Positions 39,968 through 51,092 of a stretch of DNA of 64,000 nt are shown here, piece after piece. Source of the stretch: Sorghum bicolor. Lineage: Eukaryota > Streptophyta > Magnoliopsida > Poales > Poaceae. Made by a program: the position numbers and the translations under genes. The stretch lies in contig NC_012870.2 of assembly GCF_000003195.3 (NCBI RefSeq), forward strand, positions 2,327,501 to 2,391,500, written 5' to 3'. Each line of letters begins with the position of its first letter. Position 1 is the stretch's first letter. The notes below the pieces were generated by a model that did no database searches, was not told the DNA's origin, and was given only the letters and a program-made list of their open reading frames with translations.

Positions 39968-41354
39968 GCATGGACAGCGGAGCTATCTCCTCGTGTTGAT
40001 TGTGTTTTTTCTTTAATAATTAAAAAAATAAAATCTCGATACCGGAATTTAGCCGCACATAATTTATTAGAACACTGCTTGGTACTCCTGATAAAAACTG
40101 ACGGATTTGTTATGGGAGAAAAACACTGCTGGATGGTTGACAAATTCGGTTCATAAGTTCAAGCGAACATGCTAAGGTCTGATGCTGTTTCCAGAGCCAA
40201 AGGAGCCTCTCCAAATGGACCCTAATTAAGGGTTGATAGAGTTGCAAACAACACATATGCACATTACAGTAAGTAGTTGAAGTCGTTTGAAGAGTTGTTA
40301 AACATGTCTAAATCTTTCTTAACTATTTTTTTGGTATGGGTCACATTTGAACCTAGCTCGTCCAACCCAGCCTCGAGTCTAGCCTTGATCCCAAGCCAAA
40401 TTTCACTTTCACATCCCTTTTGTTATGAGCCGCTGTGTTTACTGGTTGATTCGTTGGAGACAACTCCTCCCATTACCAAGCAACGACTACCCTCGGCGCC
40501 CTATTCAATTTGCACGAGGAGGTCCGCGCCTCCATCCACATCCTTGACAGGGGGTGTCGTTCTCGATGGGCGATGTGTAAGGAGGTCTATGCCTCCACAC
40601 CCCTTCGATGGGCGATGTCGTTCCATTTGGCATGATGGATATTTGCTGCACGGTTACTACATGATGCCGAGAAAAACTCATTGTTGATTGAGGATCCGTT
40701 TGGTATGGTTCTCCTTCACTGATGGAGTAGTTTTTTTAGCTTTAACTCTAGGAGGAGCTCTACGGGTGGAGCTAAACTTGCTTTAAAAAATATTTGATAA
40801 AACAATTTCTTATTGTAGATAAAAAGGGAAATGACTATAATCCCTTATCTTCTTCTTTTTTTCTTTATTTTTCCCTCTCTTACTTATCCTGTAGCCCATT
40901 CTGCCTTGCCAATTTGCGCTTTCAAATTTGTTTGGATGAGAAAAATAAACGAAGAGCACCGTTAGTCTAAACAAAACAAACTAATAACACCTACTTTTCA
41001 AATTACATATATGCTATTCACATTCTAGTGGTCTAGAAATGCCCATTCATCATTTAAAAAAATCCATGCGTTTTTTAACCATTTGTTTTTCCACGCCGTT
41101 CTTTCTCATGTCACTGGTCGTCTACCAGGCCCTTGGCCCTTTAGCAAGGGAAGAGAAATTTACACGGGCCAAGCCCACCTCCATCCGTCCTCTAAGGCCC
41201 ACCAGCAGGTCCATCTCCGTCCAGCGAGGCGAAGCGGTGTTGGTTGCTGCTTCGTCTCGCGTCTCGTCAGAGGAGAACCGTGAGCGTGACAGAATCCCCC
41301 ATTCCAAGCGAGGGTTTTGCTGCTGCCCCGGTCAAGAGGAAGCGGCGCGGCGCG
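39968..41354. other. Intergenic between UGT B and small membrane protein gene
   Basis: Upstream of UGT B, then a stretch with a possible decayed MITE at 40,689-40,990 (GGATCCGTTTGGTATGG to GTCTAAACAAAACAAAC). 41,140-41,354 is the GC-rich 5' flank of the next gene. No other gene was recognised. Confidence 0.5.
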
Positions 41355-43189
41355 ATGGCGGTGGGCGACCTGGCGTTCAAGGCGCTGACGGCTGGGCTCG
41401 GCGTCGCCACGCTCTACCTCGCCGCCACCTTCTCCGTCAACGTCTACCGCGGCCTTTCGTGGCACTCCGAGCAATCCGTAAGCCCAACCCCCGTCCGCTC
41501 TCCCCCCTCCCCCCAGCCCCGGTGATTTGGGATCTCTCAGCTCCCCGCTCACTGATTCGCTGCCTGATTGTGCTGGATTGGACCACGCCCTCGCAATTAC
41601 CGATGGATGATGCGCGGCGCGGCGGCGTGAGCGCTGTCCCGTGGTTTTTGTTGTTGTTGCCTCGCTTGGTTAGGTCCATGCTTGGCTTGGACCATTTAAC
41701 ACTACTGCGCCAGTTCGTCTTCTGGACGGACGCCAAGCGACTGTGTTCACGGGCGCATCCGATCATTTTTGCATAGTACATGACATTCAGGGATCCCATT
41801 GGAGTATTGGACAAACGTGTTTGCTAGCTTGTTAAAACGTATTCCATTTCCCAAATTAATTTACTTAGCTTTTTGCTCTCGGTATCAAGGTTAGGTTTCG
41901 TTTTTTTTTTTTTTGGTGTACGAGCAAACTGTGGTAGTGGAGCTGCTTAGGATGAATCATGAATATCTTTGTTGTTCAGATTAGATGTTTTGCGTAGGCA
42001 TCAAGATTAGATTAGATTACTTCTCAATGTTCCTCGTAATGTCAGAACCAAGTATCTGCTTTGCTTAGTTACCCATTTGCTGCCTATTTTGAAGAATTCG
42101 ACCATGGCCTTGCAGATTAGGAATGAAAAGGTGGCTTTGTGAGTACATTCGCTTGATTGTTTGTTGTCAAGTGTGCTTCATGTCATGGTTGTCAGATAAA
42201 ACCTGTCTGCTTTGTTTCATGTTATGAAAGGATGGAATGCACCTGTATTGTTGTGTACCTCTGTATTGTAGCTTTGCAAGCTTTAATATGATGATCTAGC
42301 AATCTCATTGGGCGTACATATTTGCCATCTGTTGCATGTACAAGCAATTGGTGTTACAAATTATCCTATTTCTCAAATTAAGTTCTTTAGCATTTCTTTT
42401 TCCAGTATCACAGTTATTGAGTGCCTGGTGCAAACTGCAGTAATGGGATTATGAAACTACCTGGGATGAACATCCTTGTTGTTTAGATAGGATGTTTGTA
42501 TGCTGCAGTCTAAATAGAAGGTTAAATTACTTATGTTCTTCATGCTATAACTAATGTCTCGTTTGGTTTGGATGCTCACGTTTGGTTCAGTGTTGGCCGT
42601 TGGGACTTGGGACCTTCCCAATCCTCTTTGGCCCTGAAATCTGAATAGCATGGCTTATTTTAGGCTACAATTTGTCTTGATCTTTTCCTCTAGGTCCTGC
42701 CAGAACTCGGTGCACCTTTAATTGAAGTGTCACCAAATTCTGGGGATCATATGCTTGCATTTCTGTGTAGCTTAGAAAAAGACTTCTGTATAACTAGGTT
42801 TGCAGTTTGCGATGAGTGGTGTTTGTATCGGTGAACCCCTGTGTGATTGAATGCAGAATTCATGTTATAGGCTGGATGTGATTTGCCGATTTCAGCTTTA
42901 AATGAGATTGCTTCTTAACAAAATAAACACCTAGACTCACTGGTCCTACATAAATAATATGCTTTTATTTAAGAGCACGGGATCTGAGTTATAGTTTTGG
43001 GCTACCTTAGTCAAGGCCTGTGTTTTCTAAAATATCCTTAACTCTAGCATCTTGTGTTTCTTCTTATTTCAAAGATGTTTTTTTTACTGTAGTTTACTGT
43101 ATTCTTTGTATGCATATGCTTCTGAGCCGTGTGTTAACTTTTGCTGTCGTGCATTGCAGAAGCTAGAAAAGGCGAAAAATGAAGATTGA
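41355..43189 (+). CDS. 50-residue single-pass membrane protein, 2 exons
   Basis: Exons 41355-41477 and 43160-43189 (GT-AG, CAATCC|GTAAGC and TTGCAG|AAGCTA) join in phase to 50 residues. MAVGDLAFKALTAGLGVATL is followed by a hydrophobic stretch (YLAATFSVNV), then YRGLSWHSEQS and KLEKAKNED. One membrane segment (about 12-30) with a charged C-terminus is visible. I recall the same short sequence style as an uncharacterised protein conserved in flowering plants, but I cannot name a function. An in-frame ATG at 41,244 would add 37 Arg/Pro-rich residues; the inner start is preferred because the strongly protein-like sequence begins there. The 1.7-kb intron separates a nine-codon last exon, so the gene is easy to miss. 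Confidence 0.72.
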
Positions 43190-43910
43190 CAAGGATCAGC
43201 AGGCAGATTTAGATAGCAGATGAAAAGAGCGGAGGGGGCCTTTTTGTTGATGTCTTATCATGTCAATTGTGTTTGCTTGTGCCGCAGACCTCTCGAGATA
43301 TCCGGACTGTATCTTCTAGTATGTGATATACGGGATGGTTATTCATCTTTCAGCATCATAAATGGCTTTTGAAACATTTTTACTTTCCACCTTTGCGTGT
43401 GTATCCTTTGCAGCCAACTTGGCGTCTATAGCACCTCAAATAGTACTGAAATATGGCTAAATGATAAAATCAGAAGTTTTCTTTCCTCATCCTCATCTCT
43501 TCCTTTGCCCCCGTTGAAACGCAGGATTTTCTTTCTATTTCCTGTGTTTTCGTGTGAAAATGACTATCCGCCTTTTTTTTCATTTATTTAGACCCACTTT
43601 TGAATATGAGTTTTTCTTCTTTTTCTATAAAATTACTATAGATTCATGTGAAACTCCTACATTTAAAAGAGGCTTTTAGTCATCTCTCAAATCATGCTAC
43701 CACACACAAAAAAAAAAGAGTAAGTTATACCAACAGTGCCTAAACTCCTGTACGTTTGGGTTTATCAACGCTTTCAGCCATATCATTTTGTCCACGTCTA
43801 TGAAATTACACCGCTAGGGAATTACACGTTTTTATGACCTCGACTTCATCGGTTCTGGTTTCATAAGCCGATCTCACACGTGCATGTTTGATAGAGCTTT
43901 TAACTAATAA

Positions 43911-44143
43911 GGCCTTGTTTAGTTCCTAAAAATTTTCAAGATTCCCCATCACATCGAATTTTGCGACACATGCATAATGCATTAAATATACATGAAAACA
44001 AAAACTAATTACACAGTTCATCTGTAAATCGTTTGACAAATCTTTTAAGCATAGTTACTCCATGATTATACAACGTTTGTCAAATAAAAACGAAAGTGCT
44101 ACAGTGTTGAAATCTACTTTTTTTTTGCGAAGTGAACAAGGCC
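43911..44143. mobile_element. Tourist-like MITE
   Basis: 233 bp from GGCCTTGTTTAGTTCC to GCGAAGTGAACAAGGCC with TAA on both sides (43,908-43,910; 44,144-44,146). Confidence 0.85.
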
Positions 44144-44446
44144 TAAGTCAGTGAAGAAGTCACAACAAAAGCCTTGGTAAGACTGAAGAGGGCCTAACAT
44201 CAAACAAGCAAAACCAGAGATTAGCGTTAATCCACGCCATGACCTAAGAGGGCATGCGCTGTGCCACCAACATTCCCATTCCCTTGCCCCACCCTGTCTC
44301 TTAGATCTTGGTTAGCCTTATGGGTGCTAGAGAAATAATATTCATTTTTATTTAAGAACGTGGAATCAGTTATAATTTTGGGCTACCTTATGCCCTGGTT
44401 CGTTACATCAAGTCAAATAAGTTGGCAGCTGCTAAAAAAAAACTAA

Positions 44447-45044
44447 GAGCATCTCCAAGGGCTTTCCATTCTCAGCTTTGCATTTCAGGGGATTTGCAAA
44501 GTTGCAAATGAGTTTGCAAAGTTCCCAAAGGGGGGATCTCCAACCGTTTTGCATTCTCATCAAGTCCTTTCCCGAAATTTTTTCCCACGCGCCATCCGGC
44601 CAAAAAATTTCGCGTGCAGTGCCAGATCGCGATGAAGATGTTGTGTGGCGGCGGCGAAGGGAGCTGTCGCGCGATGAAGAAGCCGAGCGATGAAGAAGCC
44701 GCGCGATGAAGAAGTCGCGTGGCGGCGGCGGAGGGAGATCGCGGGGGGGGGGGGGGGGAGATAAATCGCGCGGGAGTCCTTTGGCGCGCCGAGTCGGGCA
44801 ACCGCGATGCCGCCCAAAATATTTCGCGCGAGGGGACCGAGCGGCCTACGTGGCGGACCGAATTCCTTGCGAATCCCAAATGCAAAGCCTTGAGGAGGTT
44901 TGCATATATGCAAAGTTTCCACCTCTATTTGCAAACCTTACCAAATTGCAAACCTCATTTGCAAAGCCATTGGAGAGGTGTTTTCTACTCTTTTTTGCAA
45001 ATTGGGCAATGCAAAGTTGATTTGCAAAGCCCTTGGAGATGCTC
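44447..45044. mobile_element. 598-bp GAGCATCTCC-ended transposon, copy 1
   Basis: Terminal repeats GAGCATCTCCAAGGGCTTT and the exact reverse complement AAAGCCCTTGGAGATGCTC, with a perfect TAA duplication (44,444-44,446; 45,045-45,047). The subterminal part is full of TTTGCAAA motifs in both orientations. A GC-rich centre contains a run of 16 G (44,743-44,758). It has no transposase frame. A TAA duplication suggests a non-autonomous PIF/Harbinger element. Copy 2 is at 60,586. Confidence 0.85.
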
Positions 45045-45610
45045 TAACGAATCAAACAACCCCCAATCTATAGTCTAAGCTTTTTGAAAGGGATTTGAGG
45101 AACCGAAGACAGTTTTCAGGCGCCTGTTTTTTTAGGAAAAGTGAACTATTTAACTACCTAGCTTATAAAAAACTATTAGCTAATTCTCTACAGGTATTGC
45201 AACTTATAAAATTTTTTAACTAATCAAAATGGGGATCTAGTTGGGGGGCTCAGGGCCTATGTTTACCAATCTCCTCTCAGATTTAGCTTATGCCTAGATA
45301 ACCCCTTAAACTAACATGTGTGATGAACTCCGCTGATTATTTAAGTTGATATAGCTTGCTAGCTGCTTAATATGATTTATTTATTTATTTAAATATAAGC
45401 GGAGCTTTTTTAAGATTTTGTGAGGTGATAACGAACATCAAAATTTATGTTTTATTAAAAAATACATCATCAACTTTTTTATTATTTTTAATAATGTAGG
45501 GCATTTAATGATAGATCGATACTAGAAAGACAAAAAAAAATTGTGCGAAGCATCATAAAAAAATTATAATGTTTGTTTTTTCAATCTAGATTATGATGCC
45601 TCCTATGGCC

Positions 45611-45830
45611 TCACAAAATCTGAAAACAAATTCAACCTGTACTTGGGGGAGAAAAAAAAAATCTTGTTAAAGGGTAAAATGGACTTGAAAATTAAACAAT
45701 ACTCACGAAATCTGAAAACAAAACACACTTGAACTAGGAGAAGTAAAAAAATCTGAAAACAAAACAACACTTGAACTAGGAGAAGTAAAAAAATAAATCT
45801 TGTTAAAGGGTAAGTTGGACTTACTGAAAT
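45611..45830. repeat. Imperfect tandem repeats
   Basis: TCTGAAAACAAA units recur at about 45,618, 45,711 and 45,752. The last two are 41 bp apart and nearly identical (with TTGAACTAGGAGAAGTAAAA). AATCTTGTTAAAGGGTAA occurs at both ends of the array. Confidence 0.75.
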
Positions 45831-46197
45831 TGAACAAAAGTTGGAATTTTAACTATTTTTCTTCTTTTCTAAAGTATCCTAAACTCTCGAGGCAGCGTCT
45901 TTGCGTCCTCTGTTGATTTGACTAGTAACACAAATCTTGGAGAAGATTCTCGGTAATAACAACTTGTGGATCACACATAGGAGAAGGTTCAGAAGCAGGC
46001 AATCTAACATACAGAGCGGAAAAAACGGAGGGAAGGCATTTCCGTATCGACATCGACAGAAAAGATGCTGTTACTGTTTAGTTTTCATGACATAATCGGA
46101 CACTGATCACGAAGATTAGGACCGACGCTACCGAAATCAAAACACACACACACACACACTAGGGCAGATCGAAGGCACGCACAGGCGCCGTCGCTGA

Positions 46198-46203
46198 TAT
46201 AAA
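46198..46203 (+). promoter_or_regulatory. TATA box of NAC-like gene A
   Basis: TATAAA followed by GGAGACGTGC, 152 bp upstream of the start codon. The same box and the following bases are at the same distance from the start of the B copy. Confidence 0.65.
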
Positions 46204-46354
46204 GGAGACGTGCTCGGTCTGCGCTGCCACACGCGCGCCTTTTCACGTAGACGCAGTTCCACACCATCGATCGTTCTACACCGCGCGCACCTCTTGATCG
46301 GCGGCGAGAACCCTTGATCATCCACCGCAACCACACCACCTCGAGACCGGCGGC

Positions 46355-47716
46355 ATGGCCACCAACGACGACGATGACGTCTTCCGGCCCACCGACGAGG
46401 CGTCGATCGCGCTCCTGCGCGGCCTCCGCACCAAAACCATCGTCGACCGCAGCTTCATCCACCGCGCCGATGTGTGCTCCGCCGCCCCCGAGGAGCTGGT
46501 CGCCGACCTGCAGCCGGTGCCGGGCACCGACGCGACGGAGGACGGGTACAACAGCGTATGGTACATCTACTGCCCGAAGCGATACAAGAACACCAGGGGC
46601 AACGCCAGCGGGCATAGGCAGCGCGCGTTGGAGGTCGACGCCAAGATGCGCTGGCACTCGGAGACTGGCCCGAAGCCCGTGCAAGGTGTGCCCGGCGCCA
46701 CGTTCTGCAACCTTTCCTATGGCCGCAAGGAGAAGGATGGAGCGTCGGGTCGGCAGCGCTTGGACAGGATGGGATGGTGCATGACTGAGTTCGACGACAC
46801 GCAGGGCGGCGGCGGTGACCACGTGCTGTGCAGGCTGCATCGCTCGTCCTCGTCTCTCGCCAAGAAGAAGTATTCCAAGTCGTCGTCGTCGTCGTCCAAG
46901 AGGAAGGCGGCAGGCGATCACCCCGAGGCGCCGCCAATCAAGCTGATCCACGACGACGTCGAGCAGGTGCAGCAGGAACCCGCCGCCAGCTTCTTCCCCG
47001 ATGCTTACCCGACGATGCCCTGCTATGGTTATGGACCTCCGCAAGGCGTGGATCCCGTGACGATGATCGGAGGCGAGGAGGAGTATGGTGTGCAGCAGCC
47101 ACACGTTGAGCCGGAGTACGGCGGCGAGTTCAACTTCGATGAGTTGCTCAACATCGACGAGCAGGAGCAGCAGGTGCAGATGCAGGACCCCGCCGCCTTC
47201 TTCACCAATGCTGACCCGACGATGCCCTGCTATGGTTATGGACCTCCCGAAGGCGTGAATCCCGTGACGATGGTCGGAGGAGAGGAGGAGCGTGGTGTGC
47301 AGCAGCCACAGGTTGAGTTGGAGGCGGAGCACGTCGACGGCGGCGAGTTCAACGTCGAGGAGTTGCTCAACATGGAAGAGTTCACCAATGCTTACCCGAC
47401 GACGACGACGATGCCCAGCTATGTTCATGGTGGTCCCCAAGGCGTGGACTACCCCGCCATGTTCGGAGGCGAGGAGGAGCATGGTGTTGGTGTGCAGCAG
47501 CCACACGTTGAGTCGGAGGCGGAGCATGGCGGCGACTTGGGCGGGTTCAACTTGGAGGAGTTGCTCAACAAGGATGATTGGAATAGCTTCCTGAAGATGC
47601 TCCAAGCTGAAGGGGAGCAGGGGCAGCAGCAGCAGCAGCCATGCGCCGAGCCGGAGCCGGAGCCGGAGCAGGGCGGCGGGATCGTCATCTCCCGGGATCT
47701 ACTTTATGCGTGCTGA
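46355..47716 (+). CDS. Divergent NAC-like transcription factor, copy A
   Basis: Intronless, 453 residues, start in CCATGG-type context (CGGCATGGCC). The NAC-like domain covers about residues 9-165: VFRPTDE (9-15), HRADVCSAAPEEL, WYIYCPKRYKNTRG (69-82), RWHSETGPKPVQG (99-111), SYGRKE (121-126), GWCMTEFDD (140-148) and DHVLCRLHR. These align with subdomains A-E of NAC proteins, but the usual LPPGFRFHPTDEEL start and WKATG core are changed, so DNA binding is uncertain. A basic stretch (AKKKYSK; SKRKAA) may be a nuclear signal. The C-terminal half is three repeats (from residues 218, 287 and 347), each with a GYGPPxGV-type block, GGEEE, VQQP and FNxxELLN. The last ends FLKML. Canonical NAC genes usually have introns in the domain; this one does not. 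Confidence 0.82.
   Translation: MATNDDDDVFRPTDEASIALLRGLRTKTIVDRSFIHRADVCSAAPEELVADLQPVPGTDATEDGYNSVWYIYCPKRYKNTRGNASGHRQRALEVDAKMRWHSETGPKPVQGVPGATFCNLSYGRKEKDGASGRQRLDRMGWCMTEFDDTQGGGGDHVLCRLHRSSSSLAKKKYSKSSSSSSKRKAAGDHPEAPPIKLIHDDVEQVQQEPAASFFPDAYPTMPCYGYGPPQGVDPVTMIGGEEEYGVQQPHVEPEYGGEFNFDELLNIDEQEQQVQMQDPAAFFTNADPTMPCYGYGPPEGVNPVTMVGGEEERGVQQPQVELEAEHVDGGEFNVEELLNMEEFTNAYPTTTTMPSYVHGGPQGVDYPAMFGGEEEHGVGVQQPHVESEAEHGGDLGGFNLEELLNKDDWNSFLKMLQAEGEQGQQQQQPCAEPEPEPEQGGGIVISRDLLYAC
47006..47602 (+). repeat. Three in-frame repeats in NAC-like gene A
   Basis: Units begin at 47,006, 47,213 and 47,393 (69, 60 and about 70 codons). Each carries PTMPCYGYGPP or a variant, GGEEE, GVQQP and FN(F/V/L)(D/E)ELLN. 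Length differences lie in the Gln-rich linker. Confidence 0.88.
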
Positions 47717-48420
47717 TCCGTGTTTTTCTTCTACCACCTATATATGACACTGACAGGATGAGTGCTTCTCTGATTGTAAACGTACACTTGACAGGGAAAT
47801 TAAAGATGATGTTGTGTTTTGAATCAAAGGAATGCATGCATGGTTGTTTTATGAGTTACTTTGATGTTACTGCAGTTGTTTACGTAGTTAATAGTTCCTT
47901 CTCTCAATTATTCGTCATGACTTGACTCATGAGTGATGAATATTGTGTTGAACAAGCAATGAAAGTTATTCTACGTTTTTCTAATGTAGTGTAGCCTGAA
48001 TGAAGGATCATATTCAGATTATAGGGCTTTGTGGCTTGCCATGGTAATGGCCACTGGCCAATCATGCTACGAGTGAATCTTTACAGTCGGCCAGTGTTAT
48101 GTCAGATAAGTGAATGTTCACAGATGGCAAAATACACTAACTTGACGTTTACTTTAACTCAATTAAGATAGACATACGACGAGCAAGGTGCGACAGCATA
48201 TTTGCAACAAGATCAACTTGCATAACGAATTTTAGATGAAGTTCAGGTTGTATTGGCCTCTCAAATGAAGCCCTTGAGAAACAACTTTCTTTGTGCAGTC
48301 ATTTCCTCGACTAGTAGTCTTCAGACAACTGGTCTAAAAACTAATCTTCAGACAATGGAACTGAAGTATTTTTATTTACAGCAGATCTTGATCTCTGGAA
48401 CGAACGACTAATACTTGATC

Positions 48421-50398
48421 TGTAGCAGTGTTTTGCTAGTTCGTTAGAGTGAACATGTGCCAATGCTGCACCAGTATCACTATCACATCACATGCATGTT
48501 TAGTTTCCTGAGGCATGCGCGGCATTCTCTGTCCCTGATCATCGTCAGCTCATGCAGCATATATAAACTGCCCAACTGCGGCACAACTGCGCAAGGTGTG
48601 CTAGTTACTTGTCTTCAGTCTGTCAACACTGCATTCACTGGTACTCGATGTAATTCTCAATTTTTTTGATGAGTCAAATAATGTTTAATTTGACTAATCT
48701 ACAAAAGTATATTAATATTCATGATACCAAATAAGTAGAATTAGATTAATCATTGAATATATTTTTATACTATACATTTTGGAGTAATAAATGTTAATAA
48801 TATTGTTTTGTAAACTTAGTTAAACTTAAAGAAGTTTGATTCGGTTCAAACATAAAATTGCATATTTTTTTAGACGGCGGTGCTAGTGTGTGATATACAG
48901 TCCAAGAAGCTGTCCTGAGAGAAGCTTTACTTGGTGCAGTCATTAGGAATACCCTTGTGCCCGCTATGGACAAGTTTATTGAATTCTTATTTTCCTAGGA
49001 GTCGAATAGTTGTAATTCTGCAAATTTATATATAAAAGTATACTAATATTTTTTACACCAAATAAGTATCTTTAGACTAATAATAGAATATACTTTCATA
49101 TAGTTATAAATGTTAATAATTTTTTTTTACAAATTTAATCTAAGCCTAAGAAAGTTTAACTCAATCCAAATCCACAATTACATCTTTTTATTCCTTGAAG
49201 CCGATCTGTTCTCATCTACCTGCCTCCTTCCTACTGCTCTTCTTGTTTCCCACTCTTCTGTAACACTGGAGCCCGTGGGTGGGCAAGAAGAGATCGAGGT
49301 GTATATACATTGACCAATGGGGATGAATTATTGGATCTGCATAAGTATCTCTCTAATCCGAAAAGTGGTACTCTAGGCAATCTAAATACCACATTACTGT
49401 AGATGAAATATCATAGGAGCCTTGGAGAAGCTCAATTTTATTAATAATGCATTTAATTTCACTTTTTAACTTTAGTCAAACTGTATTTAGCACACATATT
49501 AATTAAAGTGGTTTAAATATTTATGTATAAATAACATGATTCATCCATATGCACTTAACGTACCTTCAACTCTAGGTTCAAGATTCTTTTGAGTTATAAC
49601 TTTATAAGTAACTTGGTGCAAGAGATTTGTGGACTTTTTTCATCACAAGAGATGTGGCATTTTATGACGTATATGGTATGATAATAGGTCAAAATATCAC
49701 TAAATCATCCGGTTTGGAGATGGAATGTCGAAAAAATAATACATTTCTTCTAGTGTTTGGAGCTAGAATGTAAAAAAACAAAACACATTTCTCGTAGTGT
49801 TTGGAGCTAGAATGTAAAAAGTAATGCATTTCTTGTGGTCTTTGGAGCTGGAATATTACCAAACCAAAGCTTTACTCACAAATCACAATACTCCCTAAAC
49901 CAAGTCACTTTGACTGAGTTTATACAAAAAAATCAATATACAAAACAAATATTATTAGATTCATCATCATATATTTGCATAGTATAAGTATTTGATATCA
50001 TAAATATTAATACTCTTTGGATAGTTTGATTACAAATAGAACTAAAACACATTTTTTTCAGATGGAGATTGTAGTTTTCTATTCAACTTAATCTTAAACG
50101 ACAATTAATCACACCTCAATGATTCGAATCGTTCCCATACATCAATCATCATTACTTTCTTAACATATTGTAACATGTGAAAAGTACCTAGGATGCCAGA
50201 TTAAATTCCAAAAGAGAGCTTGATTACTCGTGGTGGATAGATATTACTAACATGTTGCAACGCCGTCACTACTCCCGCGGTCCCGCCTGAGGAGCAAAAT
50301 GGACAGCGGGCGCGTGTGGGCTCATGGGAACGAAGCAAAGCCGTGTGAAACTGAGTAAGGGTTAGCGCTGGTAAAGTTTAAGTCCCATTACATATATG
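48421..50398. other. AT-rich intergenic region
   Basis: About 2 kb without a recognised gene. Contains decayed Stowaway-type interiors (48,660-48,880; 49,010-49,180; 49,890-50,060). An AATACATTTCTTCTAGTGTT-like unit repeats at 49,738-49,850 around GTTTGGAGCTAGAATGT. Confidence 0.5.
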
Positions 50399-50550
50399 TA
50401 CCCCCTCCGTACTTGTAAAAGATAACGTTCTAGCCTTCCATACCGTTTTCGTTAAGCTTGTCGTTCTACGATCGCGGGGCGCGTCTGGACGCGTTTATCC
50501 TTGGGCGTCTTCGCTCGGTCCCGTTCCGTTGTCTCGGCATTAAACGTGTG

Positions 50551-50897
50551 GCATCGGCTCTCGTGTAAAGTGCAGTAATCGCTCTCGCCTGCTCCCTTTC
50601 TCTCTGCGGTGGCATGCAAAAATCCCCATGCAAAACGTAGCCAGCACGAAAAATGCATGGCCGTGTGGCGCATCGGCTCTCGTGTAAAGTGCAGTAATCG
50701 CTCTCGCCTGCTCCCTTCCTCTCTGCGGTGGCATGCAAAAATCCCCATGCAAAACGTAGCCAGCACGAAAAATGCATGGCCGTGTGGCGCATCGGCTCTC
50801 GTGTAAAGTGCAGTAATCGCTCTCGCCTGCTCCTTCCTCTCTGCGGTGGCATGCAAAAATCCCCATGCAAAACGTAGCCAGCACGAAAAATGCATGG
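50551..50897. repeat. Nearly perfect 119-bp tandem repeat, 2.9 copies
   Basis: Units start at 50,551, 50,670 and 50,789 (GCATCGGCTCTCGTGTAAAG). Copies 1 and 2 differ by about one base; copy 3 lacks one base in the CTCC run and ends at the point where CTACCGGG begins. Because 119 is not a multiple of three, all three minus frames stay open, which produces spurious open frames. Confidence 0.93.
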
Positions 50898-50902
50898 CTA
50901 CC

Positions 50903-50949
50903 GGGTATCGAACTCAGCCCACCAGGCTAGCACCTCAAGGCACTGGCCA
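50903..50949 (-). other. tRNA-like Pol III A and B boxes (possible SINE head)
   Basis: On the minus strand TGGCCAGTGCC (50,949-50,939) resembles an A box and GAGTTCGATACCC (50,915-50,903) resembles a B box, with about 23 bases between. The 119-bp repeats lie directly downstream. No tRNA cloverleaf was found, so a tRNA-derived SINE head is the better reading. Confidence 0.4.
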
Positions 50950-51092
50950 TCTGAATTAAGAAAATTTCTCATATAGAATGTACCTACAACCATATTTAAT
51001 AGGGGTAGACTGGAAAAAATACCTCTTAATTAATGACTCCTTGGTAAGCACAATTATGTCCTAAACGTCAACTAATATGAGTATGGAGGGAG

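Larger units (their letters stand above)
46020..48420. repeat. Left arm of the NAC-like inverted duplication
   Basis: Matches 54,000-56,460 in inverted orientation from the promoter (GCATTTCCGTAT.GACATCGAC; GACCGACGCTACCGAAATC; ATATAAAGGAGACGTGC) through the coding region to the 3' flank (TTCAGATTATAG.GCTTTGTGG near 48,015; ATTTTAGATGAAGTTCAGG near 48,229). The left arm carries a longer CA repeat (46,139-46,160). Confidence 0.85.
50401..51092. mobile_element. Stowaway-like element carrying inserted sequence
   Basis: Ends CCCCCTCCGTACTTGTAAAA and, at the right, GAGTATGGAGGGAG, with TA at 50,399-50,400 and 51,093-51,094. Normal Stowaways are under about 350 bp; this one is 692 bp because about 500 bp (roughly 50,455-50,955) with SINE-like and tandem-repeat sequence lies inside it. 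Confidence 0.6.

Noticed and set aside
39904..40143. 80-residue N-terminal extension of UGT B
   Set aside because: It would place the TATA box inside the coding region and has no match in copies A and C.
46085..47605. 506-codon minus-strand frame opposite NAC-like gene A (and the 401-codon frame opposite B)
   Set aside because: Leu/His/Val-rich antisense translation of repetitive coding sequence; the sense strand has TATA box, start context and NAC-like motifs.
50452..50895. Repetitive proteins of 114-147 residues on the minus strand
   Set aside because: Produced by 119-bp tandem repeats that keep all three frames open; no independent coding evidence.
50551..50897. CRISPR-like array
   Set aside because: Units are contiguous 119-bp tandem repeats with no unique spacers, in a plant nuclear context.
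50898..50955. Functional tRNA gene
   Set aside because: Only A- and B-box-like motifs are present; no acceptor stem or full cloverleaf could be formed.
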